Shown: positions 1 through 11,696, counted from the first letter of the stretch. The stretch: 50,145 nt of DNA from Priapulus caudatus (GCF_000485595.1 NW_014577072.1:582676-632820), one strand, 5' to 3'. Made by a program: numbers and translations. The notes: a model not told the origin generated them from the sequence alone.

Positions 1-26
1 GGTAGGTGTGTGTGTGCGTCCGTTCG

Positions 27-86
<60 letters not shown>

Positions 87-120
87 GTTTGTGTACGTGT
101 GTGTGTCACATGTGTGTGCG
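1..120. repeat. (GT)n microsatellite
   Basis: An almost pure GT dinucleotide tract with a few GC and TA interruptions. It begins at the window edge, so its full length is unknown. Confidence 0.95.
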
Positions 121-1212
121 TCGTAAAGTGATAGCGTGCGTTAAATCTGGAAGTATATGCGCCTGCTAGTCAGAAAGGTAGTGACTATTATCAGTGAAAT
201 CCTGAGGCAATCTAACTATAAATAACATTATGTATATTCGCAAGATTGCGTATTAAATATACAATAACTTGCTTGCTACGTGCGGCCCTGCCGTGTTCGC
301 ATCATTAAGATTTTTATAACATTCTGAAAAGACGAAGAAGAAATATTGGCTAGAGCAATAGCTTGTGGCAAATTTCATTCGGTTGAGAAATGAATAATGC
401 AATAATAACTAACAGTAATGTATTTTGCCAACAAGTATGCAATTTTACATCGACTTGCGCACAGTGTAATCATGTTGGCTAGGTAGAGATAGCTCATTAG
501 GCGCTATTCAACCTACATATATCTTGGTTTGCTGCACCAGCACGGCCAAGTTGCATCGATGGCAATAAGGGGACTCACGAAATCATACAATCTTCAACGT
601 TTAGTGAAAAATTATTCTCGATTTTTACTATACAATGTCCCATTTTCCCTTCCTATAGCGCATAAGAAATGATACAGCAAGTCGCGCATCGCCTGTTAAA
701 TATTTCGTTAAGATTGCTCGTATTGTGTGAGCGCAGGAGTACAGCCGATGCGCGAGAGCCATGTGAAACGCAAAGGCGCCGCTTCCGTCTCCATTCGTGC
801 GGCGGCGAGATGCAAAGTTGCATCGCCTCCGCGCATGCGCGTTCGCAAGCGAGCCTCATTTCCCTGGTGAACGCTCGCTCGGGCGTCTTTCCGCGTCTCG
901 AAGAGATGCGGAGACAGACGGCCGTAAAACGCGGTGCGGTGCGGTCGCCAGCTGTCCGTCCCATCATCATTTCTCGCTGCGTGTTCTCGCGGACGCCAAG
1001 AAGCATTTAGGAGACGGCGCGCATCTCTCGGTGGGAGCATGCCAGAGTTCAGTTCTGTTTACGTACACGCGCTGTTCAAACAAACATGGCATAACCTGCC
1101 GTCTAACACCTTTTCCTATCAGAGATGTTGCGGTAGTAGGCTTCTATAATGAACGCATGTGCTTCCTAGTCGGTTTGTTGTGGTTCACATCTTTCCCGCT
1201 TCGCTTCACGCT
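121..1212. other. single-copy DNA, no gene recognised
   Basis: About 1.1 kb of mixed-composition DNA. The part at about 720-1060 is GC- and CpG-rich and stays open in several frames on both strands, which is expected from its composition. No frame shows a domain, a signal peptide or flanking splice sites that I can recognise. Nothing else stands out. Confidence 0.5.
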
Positions 1213-1325
1213 CTTTTATTTTCGATGTAAACGAACACGCTTTTTTATTTTCGATGTAAACGAACACTTCTTTTATTTTCGATGTAAACGAACACTTCTT
1301 TTATTTTCGATGTAAACGAACACTT
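1213..1325 (+). repeat. 28-bp tandem repeat, 4 copies
   Basis: Four head-to-tail copies of a 28-29-bp unit. The core CGATGTAAACGAACAC starts at 1223, 1252, 1280 and 1308, giving spacings of 29, 28 and 28. Each core is preceded by a T-rich TTTTATTTT segment. The last three copies are practically identical, so the expansion is recent. The first spacing is one base longer because of an extra T. The array is followed by a pyrimidine stretch ending in TTGTTTCAG (to about 1337), which resembles a splice acceptor, but no clear exon follows. Confidence 0.93.
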
Positions 1326-1337
1326 CTCTTGTTTCAG

Positions 1338-2333
1338 TCGTACGACGCCACTAGTGGCCACGTCATTGATGCGCCACGGTTAAATAAAATGACTTTATTT
1401 CGAGTTGTGTTTCTTATCGAGAGATTAAATGACCTTAAATTGCGGCTTATTGCTTTTCGCGCTAACACAGCATGATCGCATTAGAAGATTGATGCACGTC
1501 GTGTAATGAGCGAGATCTGACGTTATGATCGTAAGCTGCTACGGGCCGTTTGTAAGCTACACTTGATAAACCCTCAGCTAAGTTCATACTCGTTATGATG
1601 CCGATTGTTACGCTAATGAAAGCAACTCGCGAATGTAATAAAATCAGTGAGAGAACGCAGCTCGTACTATCAGCGTGGGAAGATGACATAGAATTCTGTA
1701 CGCGGTTCCGATGGCGTACGAATCGTTGTTAATAACCAAAGAGCAAGCATGGATATTACGCGGGCATTTGTGAATGGTAGTACAGGCTAGGATAGGAATC
1801 ACGTAAATCTCTTTACTGACGGACGACTATCGTCTTCTCCATCGCTTCGCCACCGAATTTAATTGCATGTGTTTTAATTAATTCGGAAAAGTTATTAGAT
1901 TTTTATCAGCAAAAACGTCAGCAACGCCCGCGAGAGGACCGTCAGGCGGATGACCGTCAGACGCGCTGGAGATTGTAGGCGAGCGCAGGCTGCCACTAAT
2001 GTACACCTACACCACTCTCGCGTGACGGATTGTCAGCGAGGGACTACTGAATATAAATCAGTGCACCAAGCTGCGAAGTCGACAGATTGAAATGGTAATT
2101 GGCTAAATGCGATATGGACATCGCAGTATATTTCAGACTTTTATCTTTTCGTCGCGTTTCGGCATCGCCCGCCGTAGCGGTGGCATGCACGCGTCGCGAC
2201 TGTGCATGTAAGCATGCGCGTCTGATTACGGCCAGCTGTCATCAGAAACAGAGTCGGCTGCGGCGAAATTTCTGTATAAATCCGGCGAAAACTCACCGGG
2301 ATATGAATAGTGTTCGGTGGCGTTAGGCGAAGC
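1338..2333. other. single-copy DNA, no gene recognised
   Basis: About 1 kb without repeats or recognisable coding frames. GC content rises from about 1920. On the minus strand an open frame (2458 down to 2141) passes a donor-like CCG|GTGAGT at about 2297, but the frame has no recognisable product and no supported start. Confidence 0.45.
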
Positions 2334-2346
2334 AAGATGGCGGCGG
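2334..2346 (+). promoter_or_regulatory. YY1/Pho-like motif
   Basis: The sequence AAGATGGCGGCGG matches the well-known YY1/Pleiohomeotic binding consensus (AAnATGGCGGC). Such sites often lie just downstream of a transcription start in animals and can supply the start codon. Here the ATG opens only a six-codon frame ending in TGA. The surroundings (2150-2480) are CpG-rich. That this marks a real promoter is an inference from the motif only. Confidence 0.3.
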
Positions 2347-2479
2347 TGCACACGTGATGCCGATGGCGATGGCCACGTGAGAAGGAGAGAGATGCGATGA
2401 TAAACATCGAATGGAATCGAATCAAATCGTATCGGAGCGAATTGGCGCTCACGGTCACTGATGGATCGCTAAGTGAAAG

Positions 2480-2687
2480 CCGCGCACATGTATACGTGAC
2501 TACGCGCCTGTGTGCGTGACTACATGTGCGTCCGTGACTACGCGCGCGTGTGTGACTACGCGTGTGTTTGTGTGTACCTACGCGTGTGTTTGTGTGTGAC
2601 TACGCGTGTGTGTGTGTGACTACGCGTGTGCGCGTGACTACGCGTGTGTACGTGACTATGCGTGTGTACGTGACTACGCGCGCGCGC

Positions 2688-2722
<35 letters not shown>

Positions 2723-5700
2723 TGTGTGGTGTGTGTGTGGTGTGCTGTGTGATGTGGTCGTGTGTGCTACGGTGTGTGTGTTGTGCTGCTGTGTTTGTGT
2801 GTGTGACTACGCGGTATTGTGCGTGGACTACGGTGTGTGTGTGGACTACGCGTGTGTCCGTGACTACGGTGCCTCGGCGCTGCTACGCGTGTGTGCGCTG
2901 ACCTACGCGTCGTGTGCAGTGACTACGCGTTAGTGTAACGTGATACTGCGCCGCGCGCGGTTGTGTGTGCGTGTGTGTGTGTGTGTGTGTGTGGCATCTG
3001 TGGTGTGATGTGTGTGTGTGTGTGTGTGCTGTGTTGTGGGGACTACGCGTGTGTACCGTGCACTACGTGTGGCGGTCGGTGTGACAACGCTGACCCGTGT
3101 GTACGTGACTACGCGACGCACGGCTGTGTTATGTTGTGCTGACTACTCGATGTGTTTGTGTGTGTTACGTGTGGGCGTAACTACGCGTGTGTTACGGGAC
3201 TATGGTTGTGCTACGTGACTAACGCGGTCGTGTGTGTGACGACGCGTGTGATCGTGACTACGCGTTGATGTACGCTGACTACGGTGGCGTGTGGTGTGAC
3301 TACGCGTGTGTACGTGACTACGCTGTGTGTTACGTGACTATCGCGTTTGGTAACGTGACTACGCGTGTGTGTGTGTGACTACGCCGTGTGTTACGTGCTA
3401 CGCGGTGCTACGTGACTTACGGGTAGCTGTACGTGCTACCGCTTTGGATGTGTGATGCAGCTACGGCGTTGTCGTACGTGGACTACGCGTGTGTACCGCT
3501 GACAACTACGCTGTGTGTTACTGTGCACTACGCCGTGCTGTGTGAAGACTACGCGTGTGTACCTGACTACGCGTCGTGTACGCTGACTTACTGCCGTTTG
3601 TGGTGTGATACGCGTTTGTAGTGACTTACGCGTATGTGTTTGGTGACTACCGGTGGCCTGTCGTGACTACGCAGTGGATGTGTGTGACTACGCACGGGTG
3701 TACGCTGACTACGCGTGTTGTGCGTGACTACGCGGTCGTGTGCGTGTCCTCGGGGCGTCGTGTAGCGTGACTACGCGTTCATGTGTACGTTGATTACGCG
3801 GGTGTAGCGCTGACTACGCGTGTGGTGCGCTGATACGCGTGTGTACGACTACGCGTGTTCGCCATGTGTGTTGTGACTACGCGTGTGTGTAACGTTGACT
3901 TACGCTTTGTGTGCCGTTGACTTACGCCGTTGTGTGCGTGACTACGCGTTTGGTGGTATGACTAGGTTTTTGTAGCGTGATACGCGATGTGTACGTGACT
4001 ACGCGATGTGTTGTTGCTGACTACGCTGTTGTACGTGACTACGCGGGTGTGCGTGGCTACGACGTGTGTGCGTGACTACGCGTGTGTTGCGTGACTACGC
4101 GTTTGATGTATGACTACGCGTGTGCTACGTGGACTACGCCGTGATGTGCTTGACTACTGCGTCGTGTGCGGGGTGACTACGCGATGTAGTTGTGTACGTG
4201 GACTACGCGTGTGTAAGCCGTGACTACGCGTGTTGCATACGTGGACTACGCGTGTGTACTCGTGACTACGCGTCGAGCACTTTGTGCGTGACAACGCGCG
4301 TCGTGTTATACGGTGGATCCTGTGTTTGTGTGTGACTACGCGTGTGTTTGTGTGTGTACTACGCGTGGCGTGCGGCGGTGACTACGTGTGTGTGCGTGAC
4401 TAACGCGTAGTGTGCGCTGAACCTACGCGTGTGTACGTGACTACCGCGCGTAGTGTGGGACTACGCGTGGTGTACGTGACTACGAAGCCGTGGCATGTGT
4501 GTCTAGCGTGTGGACGTGTGACTACGCGTGCGTGCGCTGACTTACGCGCTGTGTACGGACTACGCGTGTGTAAGCGTGACTACGCCGTGCCCAGCTGTGC
4601 GTGAGCTACGCGTGGTGTGATGTGTGTGATATGCGTGTGTGTGTGTGAACTACGGCGTGGTACGTAGATTACGCGTGTGTACGTGAGCTACGCGTGTGTG
4701 GCGTGACTACGCGTTGTCGCTGCGTGTCTTACGCGTGCTGTGTACGCTGACTACGCGATGTGTACGTTGACTACGCCGTGTGTACGTGACTTACTGATTG
4801 CTTGTGTGTGTGTCTACGCGTGTGTATGTGACTACGCGTGTGTGCGGTGACTACGCGTGTGATGCGTGTCTACGCGTGTGTGCGTGACTACGCGTGTGTG
4901 TGTGGACTACGCGTGTGCCGTGCGTGACTACGCCGTGTGTGCGTGATCTACGCGTTGTGTCGTGACTCGCGTGTGTGCATGACTACGCGTGTGTGCGTGA
5001 CTACGGGTGCTACGTGACTACGCGTGCTGTGCGTGGCTACGCGGTGGTGTGGCGTGATCTACGCGTGTGTGCGGTGCGCTACGCGTGTGTGTGCTGACTA
5101 CGGCGTGTGTACAGTGACTATCGCTCCCTTGTTTGTGGCGTGACTTACGAGCGTCGTGTGTGGCCTACGCGTGTTGTATGTGACTACGGCCGTGTGTGTG
5201 ATACGGCGTTTTTTGGGGTGTATGTGACTACGCGTGTCAGTGCGCTGCACTACGCGTTGTGTAGCGTGACGTTCTACGGCGTGATTGGCGTGTGGTGTGT
5301 TGGGTGTGTGACTGCTGTGTGTGTGTGTGGGACTAGCGTGCCGTGTACGTGATACGCATGTGTTACTGTGACTTACGCGTGTGTGCGTATGATCTACGAG
5401 CGTGTTGCTGACTACGGCGCTGTGTACGTGACTACGCGTGTGTCTGCTGACTATCGTGTTGTGCTCGTGCTGACTACGCGTCGTGTGTGCGTGTGTACGT
5501 GACTACGGTAGTGTACCGTGACTCGCGGTGTGTACGTGACTACGCGTGTGCTACGTGACTACGCGCGTCGTACGTGACTGCCGCGTGTGTGCGTGGTCTA
5601 CGCGTGGAGCTGCTGCGTGACTACGGCTGTGCTGTGTGACTACGGTCGTCGTGCCGCTGACTCGCGGTGTGTACGTGGGATACGGCGTGTGTGCGTGTGT

Positions 5701-6592
5701 GGGGCCTGTGACTACGCGTATCAGCCTGCAGTGACTACGCGCTGCGCTGGTGCCGTAGTGTCGTGGTGATACGCGTTGTGCGTTGCACTACGGGCGTGCT
5801 GTACGTGACTACGCGTGTGGTGCTGTGTGCTGTGTTGACTACGCCGGTATTTGCGTGACTACGCGTCAGTGTGCGTGTGCGTGTGTGTGACTTACGCGTG
5901 TGTGCGTGCTTGGGTGTGTGACTACGCGTGGCTGTGTCCGTGTGAACGACGCGTGTGTACGTGACTACGGCGTGTGTGTCACGTGACTACGAGCGTGCTG
6001 CTGGTGATACGGAATGTGTACTGTGACTACGCTGTGTGTGCGTGACTACGGGGTCCTGTGTGGCGTGCCTACGGTGTGATACGGGACTACGAGCGTGGTA
6101 TGTGGACTACGCGTGCTGTACGTTGACTACGGCGTTGTGGTGGCGTGTCTACGCGTGTTGGGTGCCGTGACTACGCGCTGGCCCGCATGGTGCTCCTGTG
6201 ACTAGTGTCGGCTGTGCGTGACTACGCGTGTGTACGTGGACTAACGGTGTGTGCGGTATGTGTGTGGATAGCGTTTGTGCGTGATACGCCGTGTGTCCGT
6301 GTGTGTGTGACTACGCGTGTGTGCTGTGAGTGCCCTGTGTGTATCGCGTGTGTGTGTGTGACTAGCGGCGTATGGTGGCGTGACCTGACGAGCCGTATGT
6401 GGTGACTACGGTGTGTATGTGATAGCGCGTGTGGCGTGACTTACGCGTGTGTGCGCTGTCTACGCGGTTGTGTAACGTGGAACTACGCGTCGTGGGCGTG
6501 CCTACGCGTGTTTGTACGTGGACTTACGCGTGTGTGCGCTGACTACGCGTGTGCACGTGACCGCGTGGAGGCGTGACGCTGCGTTTGGATGT

Positions 6593-6623
<31 letters not shown>

Positions 6624-7150
6624 GTGTGTACTGTGCGGGGGCGCTGAGGTCTGTGTGTGTATATATAATATTGTGTGTGTGTGTGTGTGTCTGTGGCCTG
6701 TGTGTGTGTGTGGGTGTCGCTGTGTGTGCGTTGTTCGTGTGGCGTGCCGTGATGTGTGGACCACGTGTTTCGTGGCGCTGACGCGCTGTATGCGTGGACG
6801 CACGTGGTGTGCGAGAATCATGTGGCATGAGTGATGGCGCGCCATGTTCATGGAGCGCGCGGTCGTGCGCGTGACTAGCGCGTAGGGCGTGACCGCTGTT
6901 TATGTATGATTGTGTTGTTCTGTGCGTGATCGCACGCGCTGTGCCGTGCATTGTTTTGTGTGCGTGCGAGCTGGGCGTGACCGCGCGCTGGCGTGACGCG
7001 TATGTGCTGCATGACCTTGCGTCCCGACTTGTGCGTGACTGCGCGATGTGCGATTACTACGCGTGTGCTGTGACTGCGTAGTGTTCGTGCATGGATGTGT
7101 ATGTGGTTCTGACGCGCGCGTGTGACGTGACCCGCGCGTGTGAGTGACGC
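2480..7150 (+). repeat. 18-bp degenerate minisatellite, about 4.7 kb
   Basis: Well over 150 head-to-tail copies of an 18-bp unit with consensus GTGACTACGCGTGTGTAC. The central MluI hexamer ACGCGT recurs in many copies. Left-hand copies (2480-2690) keep a strict 18-bp period with clean substitutions. From about 2750 to 6560, single-base insertions and deletions occur in nearly every copy. Past 6780 the units fade into degenerate GT/CGTGAC sequence. Short pure GT tracts are embedded at about 2688-2790, 2960-3030, 6590-6640 and 6672-6720. Because 18 is a multiple of three, several frames stay open and yield Val-Thr-Thr-Arg-Val-Tyr or Asp-Tyr-Ala-Cys-Val-Arg repeats. The frequent frameshifts argue against coding. 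Confidence 0.93.
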
Positions 7151-7540
7151 TGCCGTGTGGTGACACGGCACAAGCGGTAATACGCCTGCGGCTGTCAGCG
7201 GCCACGAAATCAGAACAAACAGAGCGTTATGCGGTTGCGCAGCAGACATCATCTGGCAGCCACGAGACGCTAATTTCAACTAATCGGCGCACAACGCTGC
7301 GATTAAAGATAAACTGACCGCCTCCGCCTACACTCGCAACGTACGCCTATTGTTCCATATCGATGCGCGGCCCCATTCCATCGCTCTAGATGTGATTGGG
7401 TTACATGGTACCCCGTAGCAACAACAATTAACAGCACGCACGACCGCCGCGCAAGCGCCGCACGGTAGCAAACGCAGGAGTGTTCGAAATATCTGTTCTT
7501 ATCGCGGTTCAATCGATGAATAGAACTATATGTTTCTCTC
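7151..7540. other. single-copy DNA, no gene recognised
   Basis: About 390 bp of ordinary composition between the minisatellite and an AT/CT-rich block. No gene, RNA or repeat is visible. Confidence 0.5.
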
Positions 7541-7711
7541 TATAACTATAATATATAAATTACGGTTTATTCATATATATTCATATTCATTTATATTCAT
7601 ATATATAATATATAGGCATATATATATATATTAATATATTTATATATATTTCTTTTTCTCGCTCTCGCCTCTTTTCTATTTTCTCTCTCTCTCTCTCTCT
7701 TGTCTCTCTCT

Positions 7712-7748
<37 letters not shown>

Positions 7749-7880
7749 AATCTATATACTAATATATATATATATATAATATATATATATATATAGTTTA
7801 TATCACTCATGTTCTCTCTCTTCTCGCGTCTCGCCCTTCTCGCTTCTCACTCTTTCCTTCTCTCTCTAATTAACTCTCTA
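7541..7880. repeat. alternating (AT)n and (CT)n low-complexity block
   Basis: AT-rich tracts (7545-7650 and 7752-7802) alternate with CT-rich tracts (7655-7748 and 7812-7880). The pattern AT-CT-AT-CT suggests repeated slippage at one compound microsatellite. Confidence 0.9.
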
Positions 7881-8225
7881 TGTGTGTGCCCCTCTCTCTC
7901 GTGACGTGAATATTTAGTCGTGTACACTGACGGTCTTCCTACCTGGTAGCTGTCTTGAGAAAGGGCGGCGGCGGTATCTGTCACTTGGTATAATAGATGG
8001 TTCGTTGTCACTTAACCCGGCGACGCCCCGCTGTATGAACTGTCGGTTCGACAACACCCGCGCCTATCTCTAAACGTAAAAGCGTAAACATCGAAGGCGG
8101 CTGATTGGAGCGAGACTCACGTAATAGTGACTGACGTGTCTTAGCGCCAGCGACAAGATTCGGGTTCTTTTTCTCTATTTCGCGTGCGCTCGCTGTTACT
8201 CTCACACATGCACGCACACCCACAC
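7881..8225. other. single-copy DNA, no gene recognised
   Basis: About 345 bp with no recognised gene. It leads into the CT tract and GC-rich promoter-like zone upstream of the exon at 9800. Confidence 0.4.
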
Positions 8226-8226
8226 A

Positions 8227-8275
<49 letters not shown>
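8226..8275. repeat. (CT)n microsatellite
   Basis: A pure CT run of about 50 bp. On the other strand it reads GAGAG, the recognition core of GAGA-factor-type proteins in insects. It lies about 1.5 kb upstream of the signal-peptide exon, so a regulatory role is possible but not shown. Confidence 0.93.
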
Positions 8276-8278
<3 letters not shown>

Positions 8279-8619
8279 TACACTCTCTCACGCACGAATG
8301 ATGTTACGCGCGTATCTTAGTGTGCATTGGAAGTCGACGCGATCGGTCGCATATTTAAATAATTGGCGCGGCAAAGACTTTATAAATAATTACCGCGTTT
8401 TATCGTATCGGCGGCGATGGCACGCAACTCTGCAAGCGGCGGAGAGAGATGCTGGCAGCGCGCCCAACGACGCAGACGCGGCGCGTGCACTTGAGCGCCG
8501 AGCGCGCATTCGCTACACACATTCGGGGCCGCGAGGAAAAGAGCAGCTGGGAAGTGAATAGCTCTGATCGTTACTTGGCGTGGAGCGCGTCTGACGTACG
8601 TACGCAGTGGTGTTAGGCA

Positions 8620-8773
8620 TACACGCATATATATACACATGCACATATACACACGCGCATACACTCACTCATTCACTCGACTCGCCCAGAGCCAGCCAAG
8701 CAAGCAGCCACCAGCGTCGGTGCACGAGCGCTCAAACGATTCGTTACTAATTGCCTCTCTCTCTCTCTCTCTT
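8620..8773 (+). promoter_or_regulatory. candidate core promoter for the 9800 exon
   Basis: A TATATATA stretch at 8628-8635 and a second CATATAC at about 8645 are followed by initiator-like TCATTC and TCACTC hexamers at 8669-8678 that match the arthropod Inr pattern TCAKTY/TCAYTC. The second TATA lies about 29 bases upstream of the TCACTC at 8673. A further (CT)n/GAGA tract lies at 8753-8771. The zone just upstream (8380-8560) is GC- and CpG-rich. The elements are individually common, so this is only a weak prediction. Confidence 0.22.
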
Positions 8774-9799
8774 TTGCGCGCGATGTGAGGGCCTCCGGAC
8801 CGGAGTGTAGCGCCGGCACCACCGACCACATCGTCTGCTAGCCAAATGTATGTATCGCGTGGGCGGAAGGTTGACAACACGCGGCGTGCAGCCGGGCCGC
8901 GAGCAGCAGTCGATGCGACAGTGACAGCAAGTCACGATGATGAGCCAGCCGACACTGCAATAGTGCTCGCTTGCTGCTAGGACGCTCTTCGACACACAAA
9001 CTCATTAAACAACGTCCTGTTAGCTATCCCCGCGTTGCCGTCGCGCTATATTTTGAAACCGTCGTGACGCATGAGATGGGATGATATTTTCCAGCGTCTC
9101 CTCAGCCGTTTGACGAGAATACGTTACGTAAATTACACCAGACACGTGTCCTCATCAATCTTCCGCTCCGACGTGCCGGCATTTCGTTTAGGCGACGTTG
9201 ACTGAGTCGCTGGCAGGCAGCTGTGGTGTTCATCATTGTGACAGTGCGTGCGCTTTTTCCAGTTACCCCGTAGCGCCAAGAGAGGAGGAGAGTGCGAGAG
9301 AGCGAGATACCTCGCCTAATCCAGCCATTGTACGCCGACGAAATCAGGAGACTACTACAGTGCATCAGAAGACCTTCTCGAATCCATTACGCTGGATCAG
9401 ATCTAAGAAAGAGTGCTAGTGGGAAGTGAAGCGCGCTTTGCTGAAAATAAAGAAAATGAAGCGGAACATTGGAGCAACGGCTTGGACTGAGTAGCGAACA
9501 GACATCGAGTTATCAGCTGTTGATACAGCGAAATAAACATAATTTGAAGTGACTGGTTTGACGTGTACATTTTACTGCACCTCTGGCCACGCAGTTATAA
9601 GCATCATAAAATCGCTGAAAAGCATGTTAACCGCGGAACGCGATCACAAGGGAGCACAATAATGTAGTAATCATATTTCGCAGATTAATGTTTGAGCGGA
9701 TAAGGAAACTCTTAAACAGAATTTCGAAAAAAGCACAGAGCCTCCTGAGAGACAGCAGACGGACTGACTGTGCAACCCATGGCGTTGTGACCGTACAAA
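8680..9799 (+). other. probable 5' leader (5' UTR) of the 9800 exon
   Basis: About 1.1 kb with stops in all + frames and many short upstream ORFs, lying between a promoter-like zone and a well-placed start codon. From about 9420 to 9799 it is A/G-rich (GAAAATAAAGAAAATGAAG, GCGAAATAAACATAATTTG), a composition often seen in arthropod leaders. I found no obvious intron inside it, but one could exist. The assignment depends on the exon downstream being real. Confidence 0.3.
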
Positions 9800-9884
9800 A
9801 TGGATATCATACTCCGGTCGAACATGGATACCAAGAGTAGACTACTGCTGATGGCTCACATACTGGCCACGTTATGCACTACAG
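9800..9884 (+). CDS. first coding exon: signal peptide, phase-1 donor
   Basis: The ATG lies in the context ACAAAATGG, close to the arthropod start consensus. The frame runs 28 codons plus one base to a strong splice donor, ACAG|GTGAGT, at 9885. The peptide starts MDIILRSNMD, then has a basic stretch KSR, a hydrophobic core LLLMAHILATL, and the tail CTT, which is the n-, h- and c-region pattern of a secretion signal. A second ATG (codon 9) would give a more typical 20-residue signal. A phase-1 intron just after the signal peptide is characteristic of genes for cell-surface and secreted proteins with Ig, EGF or similar phase-1 modules. No next exon could be identified with confidence in the following 40 kb, so the intron is probably very long, as in neuronal adhesion or receptor genes. 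The product cannot be named from this exon. Confidence 0.55.
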
Positions 9885-9890
9885 GTGAGT
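9885..9890 (+). other. splice donor GTGAGT
   Basis: The sequence ACAG|GTGAGTACT closely matches the consensus MAG|GTRAGT. It ends the open frame that starts at 9800 after 85 coding bases (phase 1). Confidence 0.55.
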
Positions 9891-10423
9891 ACTAATATAA
9901 TGCAGGTGCACGACACCTGCTACTGTTCACCTGATTAGCGTAACCGCGGGCGCCGCTTAGTTTTGGTTTAACGCCAGTTCTATGCAAATTGCCGACTCGG
10001 TATCAGCTCATCAGGTTATGCGTTCCCGAAACTTCATTACGTAGACTGTTTATAGTAAATGAAGGCGATTGCTCGCGGCATGCTGCCGATAAACGGGCCG
10101 CTAAGCTATCTTCGTTAGACAGTCGATTTTTGTGAATAAGAGCGCATACCACTGATAGCTAAATAAACCATTATTATTCATTGATCATTCAATCGGAGTG
10201 GATGAATCCGCTTCATATCGTTAGGGCAAGTGATCGCGGGTAATCGTGTGGATTTGCGCGAATAGGACAGTAGCCAATCGGCGAACTGGACTGACAGAGA
10301 TGCACGTGCGACACATTGGTGCAGTTTGCTTTGATTGCGAAAGTTAATTTCTGCAGTGGAACACAAAAGGTCTGATTACATCAATTGATTGCGTGTGCCT
10401 GAGTGTATATATATATACCCACA
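9891..10423. other. start of presumed first intron, no feature seen
   Basis: About 530 bp of single-copy DNA directly after the donor. No conserved element, repeat or exon is recognisable. Confidence 0.4.
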
Positions 10424-10590
10424 CAAATGCGAGCGCGTGTGCGTGCGTGCGTGTGTGTGTGTGCGCGCGTGTGTGTTCGTGTGTTCGTGTGTGGGAGGGA
10501 GGACCGCGCACGAATGCTACCGCGCACGCGTGTGTTTCTCCCTGTGTGCATGTGTGCGTGTACGTGTGTGTTTTGTGTTTGTAGTTGTGA
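10424..10590. repeat. (GT)n/(GC) compound microsatellite
   Basis: An interrupted GTGCGT/GTGTGT tract with a non-repetitive island at about 10494-10530. Open frames across it are Cys-Val or Thr-His polymers and were discarded. Confidence 0.88.
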
Positions 10591-11646
10591 GTGTGGGGAG
10601 AGGCTCAAAAGCAAAGTCATAATATGGCCGCATATAGCGGATATACGTTTCAAGCGTTATGCTGATTTTCATTGCTGTCATAGCACAGGTGGATGCAGGC
10701 AAATATATGCGCGGCCGGAGTTCACTCGCAATTTTTTTTGATGAACCCGGCAGCGGATGTACGTATACATTAATCCGTTATTACAAAAAGCGGGCGAGTT
10801 CTCTGTTCAATACAATTAGGGCTGAATAGCGTGCGAGTCGCGTCTTGTTTCCACGATAGCTGCTGTCCGTCACATCACTCTGATGCCGAGCTACCCTCAC
10901 CGGTTGCATTCCCTGCTCGTGCAGCGTACTGCCTCCCCTTCTGGTAAGGCTCAATCAATTCTAATTAAATTCATAAAGTGGCACCATAAAAATCTATGCA
11001 TCTCTAACATGCTTGTTATCAATCGTCCTGACAGACGGCGAGCGACTGAATTAGTTTTCGGCCTAGGCGCATGGATTTTCCCGTCATTATATTGCCCTAG
11101 GTTGCGCACGGATGACGGCTATATCCCGCATACATATACTTATTTGCGGATTGTCAAGCAGAGCGACGCAAGTATGCCCGCGAAATAACGTGAAATGAAA
11201 ATTTTTGCAATCGCGAGTAGACGAGATGATAGACTGCCTCACGGACACTACCGCTGCTGATTATACGACGGCGAAACGAATAAACTGCTTTCTCTCGGCG
11301 TGCGTACGCAAGCTCGCCGCTGGGCCGTCATAAGCCGAGGCGTGTCTCTGCATGCAGCAATGTTTCGCGCTTACTAATTATGGCACGCTATCTATACTCG
11401 TATATCTGCGGCTCTCGCCCTAGCGGCGAGCCAGCCACCTCGCTCATCGCACCTCGGGGCGACACGACATCGCGCCGAGCAATTAGTGCGCCGGTGCTAA
11501 AACGAACGTCGCTAGCAACGCACACCTGTGTCTTTCTACCTATGCGCACGTGGGCTTCAGCAGCTCGCGCCCGCTTTATCTCTCGCTCATTATCGGCTGC
11601 GAATGATGAGTCCACCCCGTCCCACACTCTCCCCCTTCTTCTCCCC
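10591..11646. other. single-copy DNA, no gene recognised
   Basis: About 1 kb of mixed sequence. Open frames at 10883-11188 and 11380-11646 lack recognisable domains or splice contexts. The second is kept open mainly by GC-rich composition. Confidence 0.45.
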
Positions 11647-11664
11647 CGCCGCCGCCGCCGCCGC

Positions 11665-11696
<32 letters not shown>

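Noticed and set aside
2562-3218. Six-residue protein repeats (VTTRVY, DYACVR) in the 18-bp array
   Set aside because: Every few units a one-base indel shifts the frame, and no start, signal or splice site is associated.
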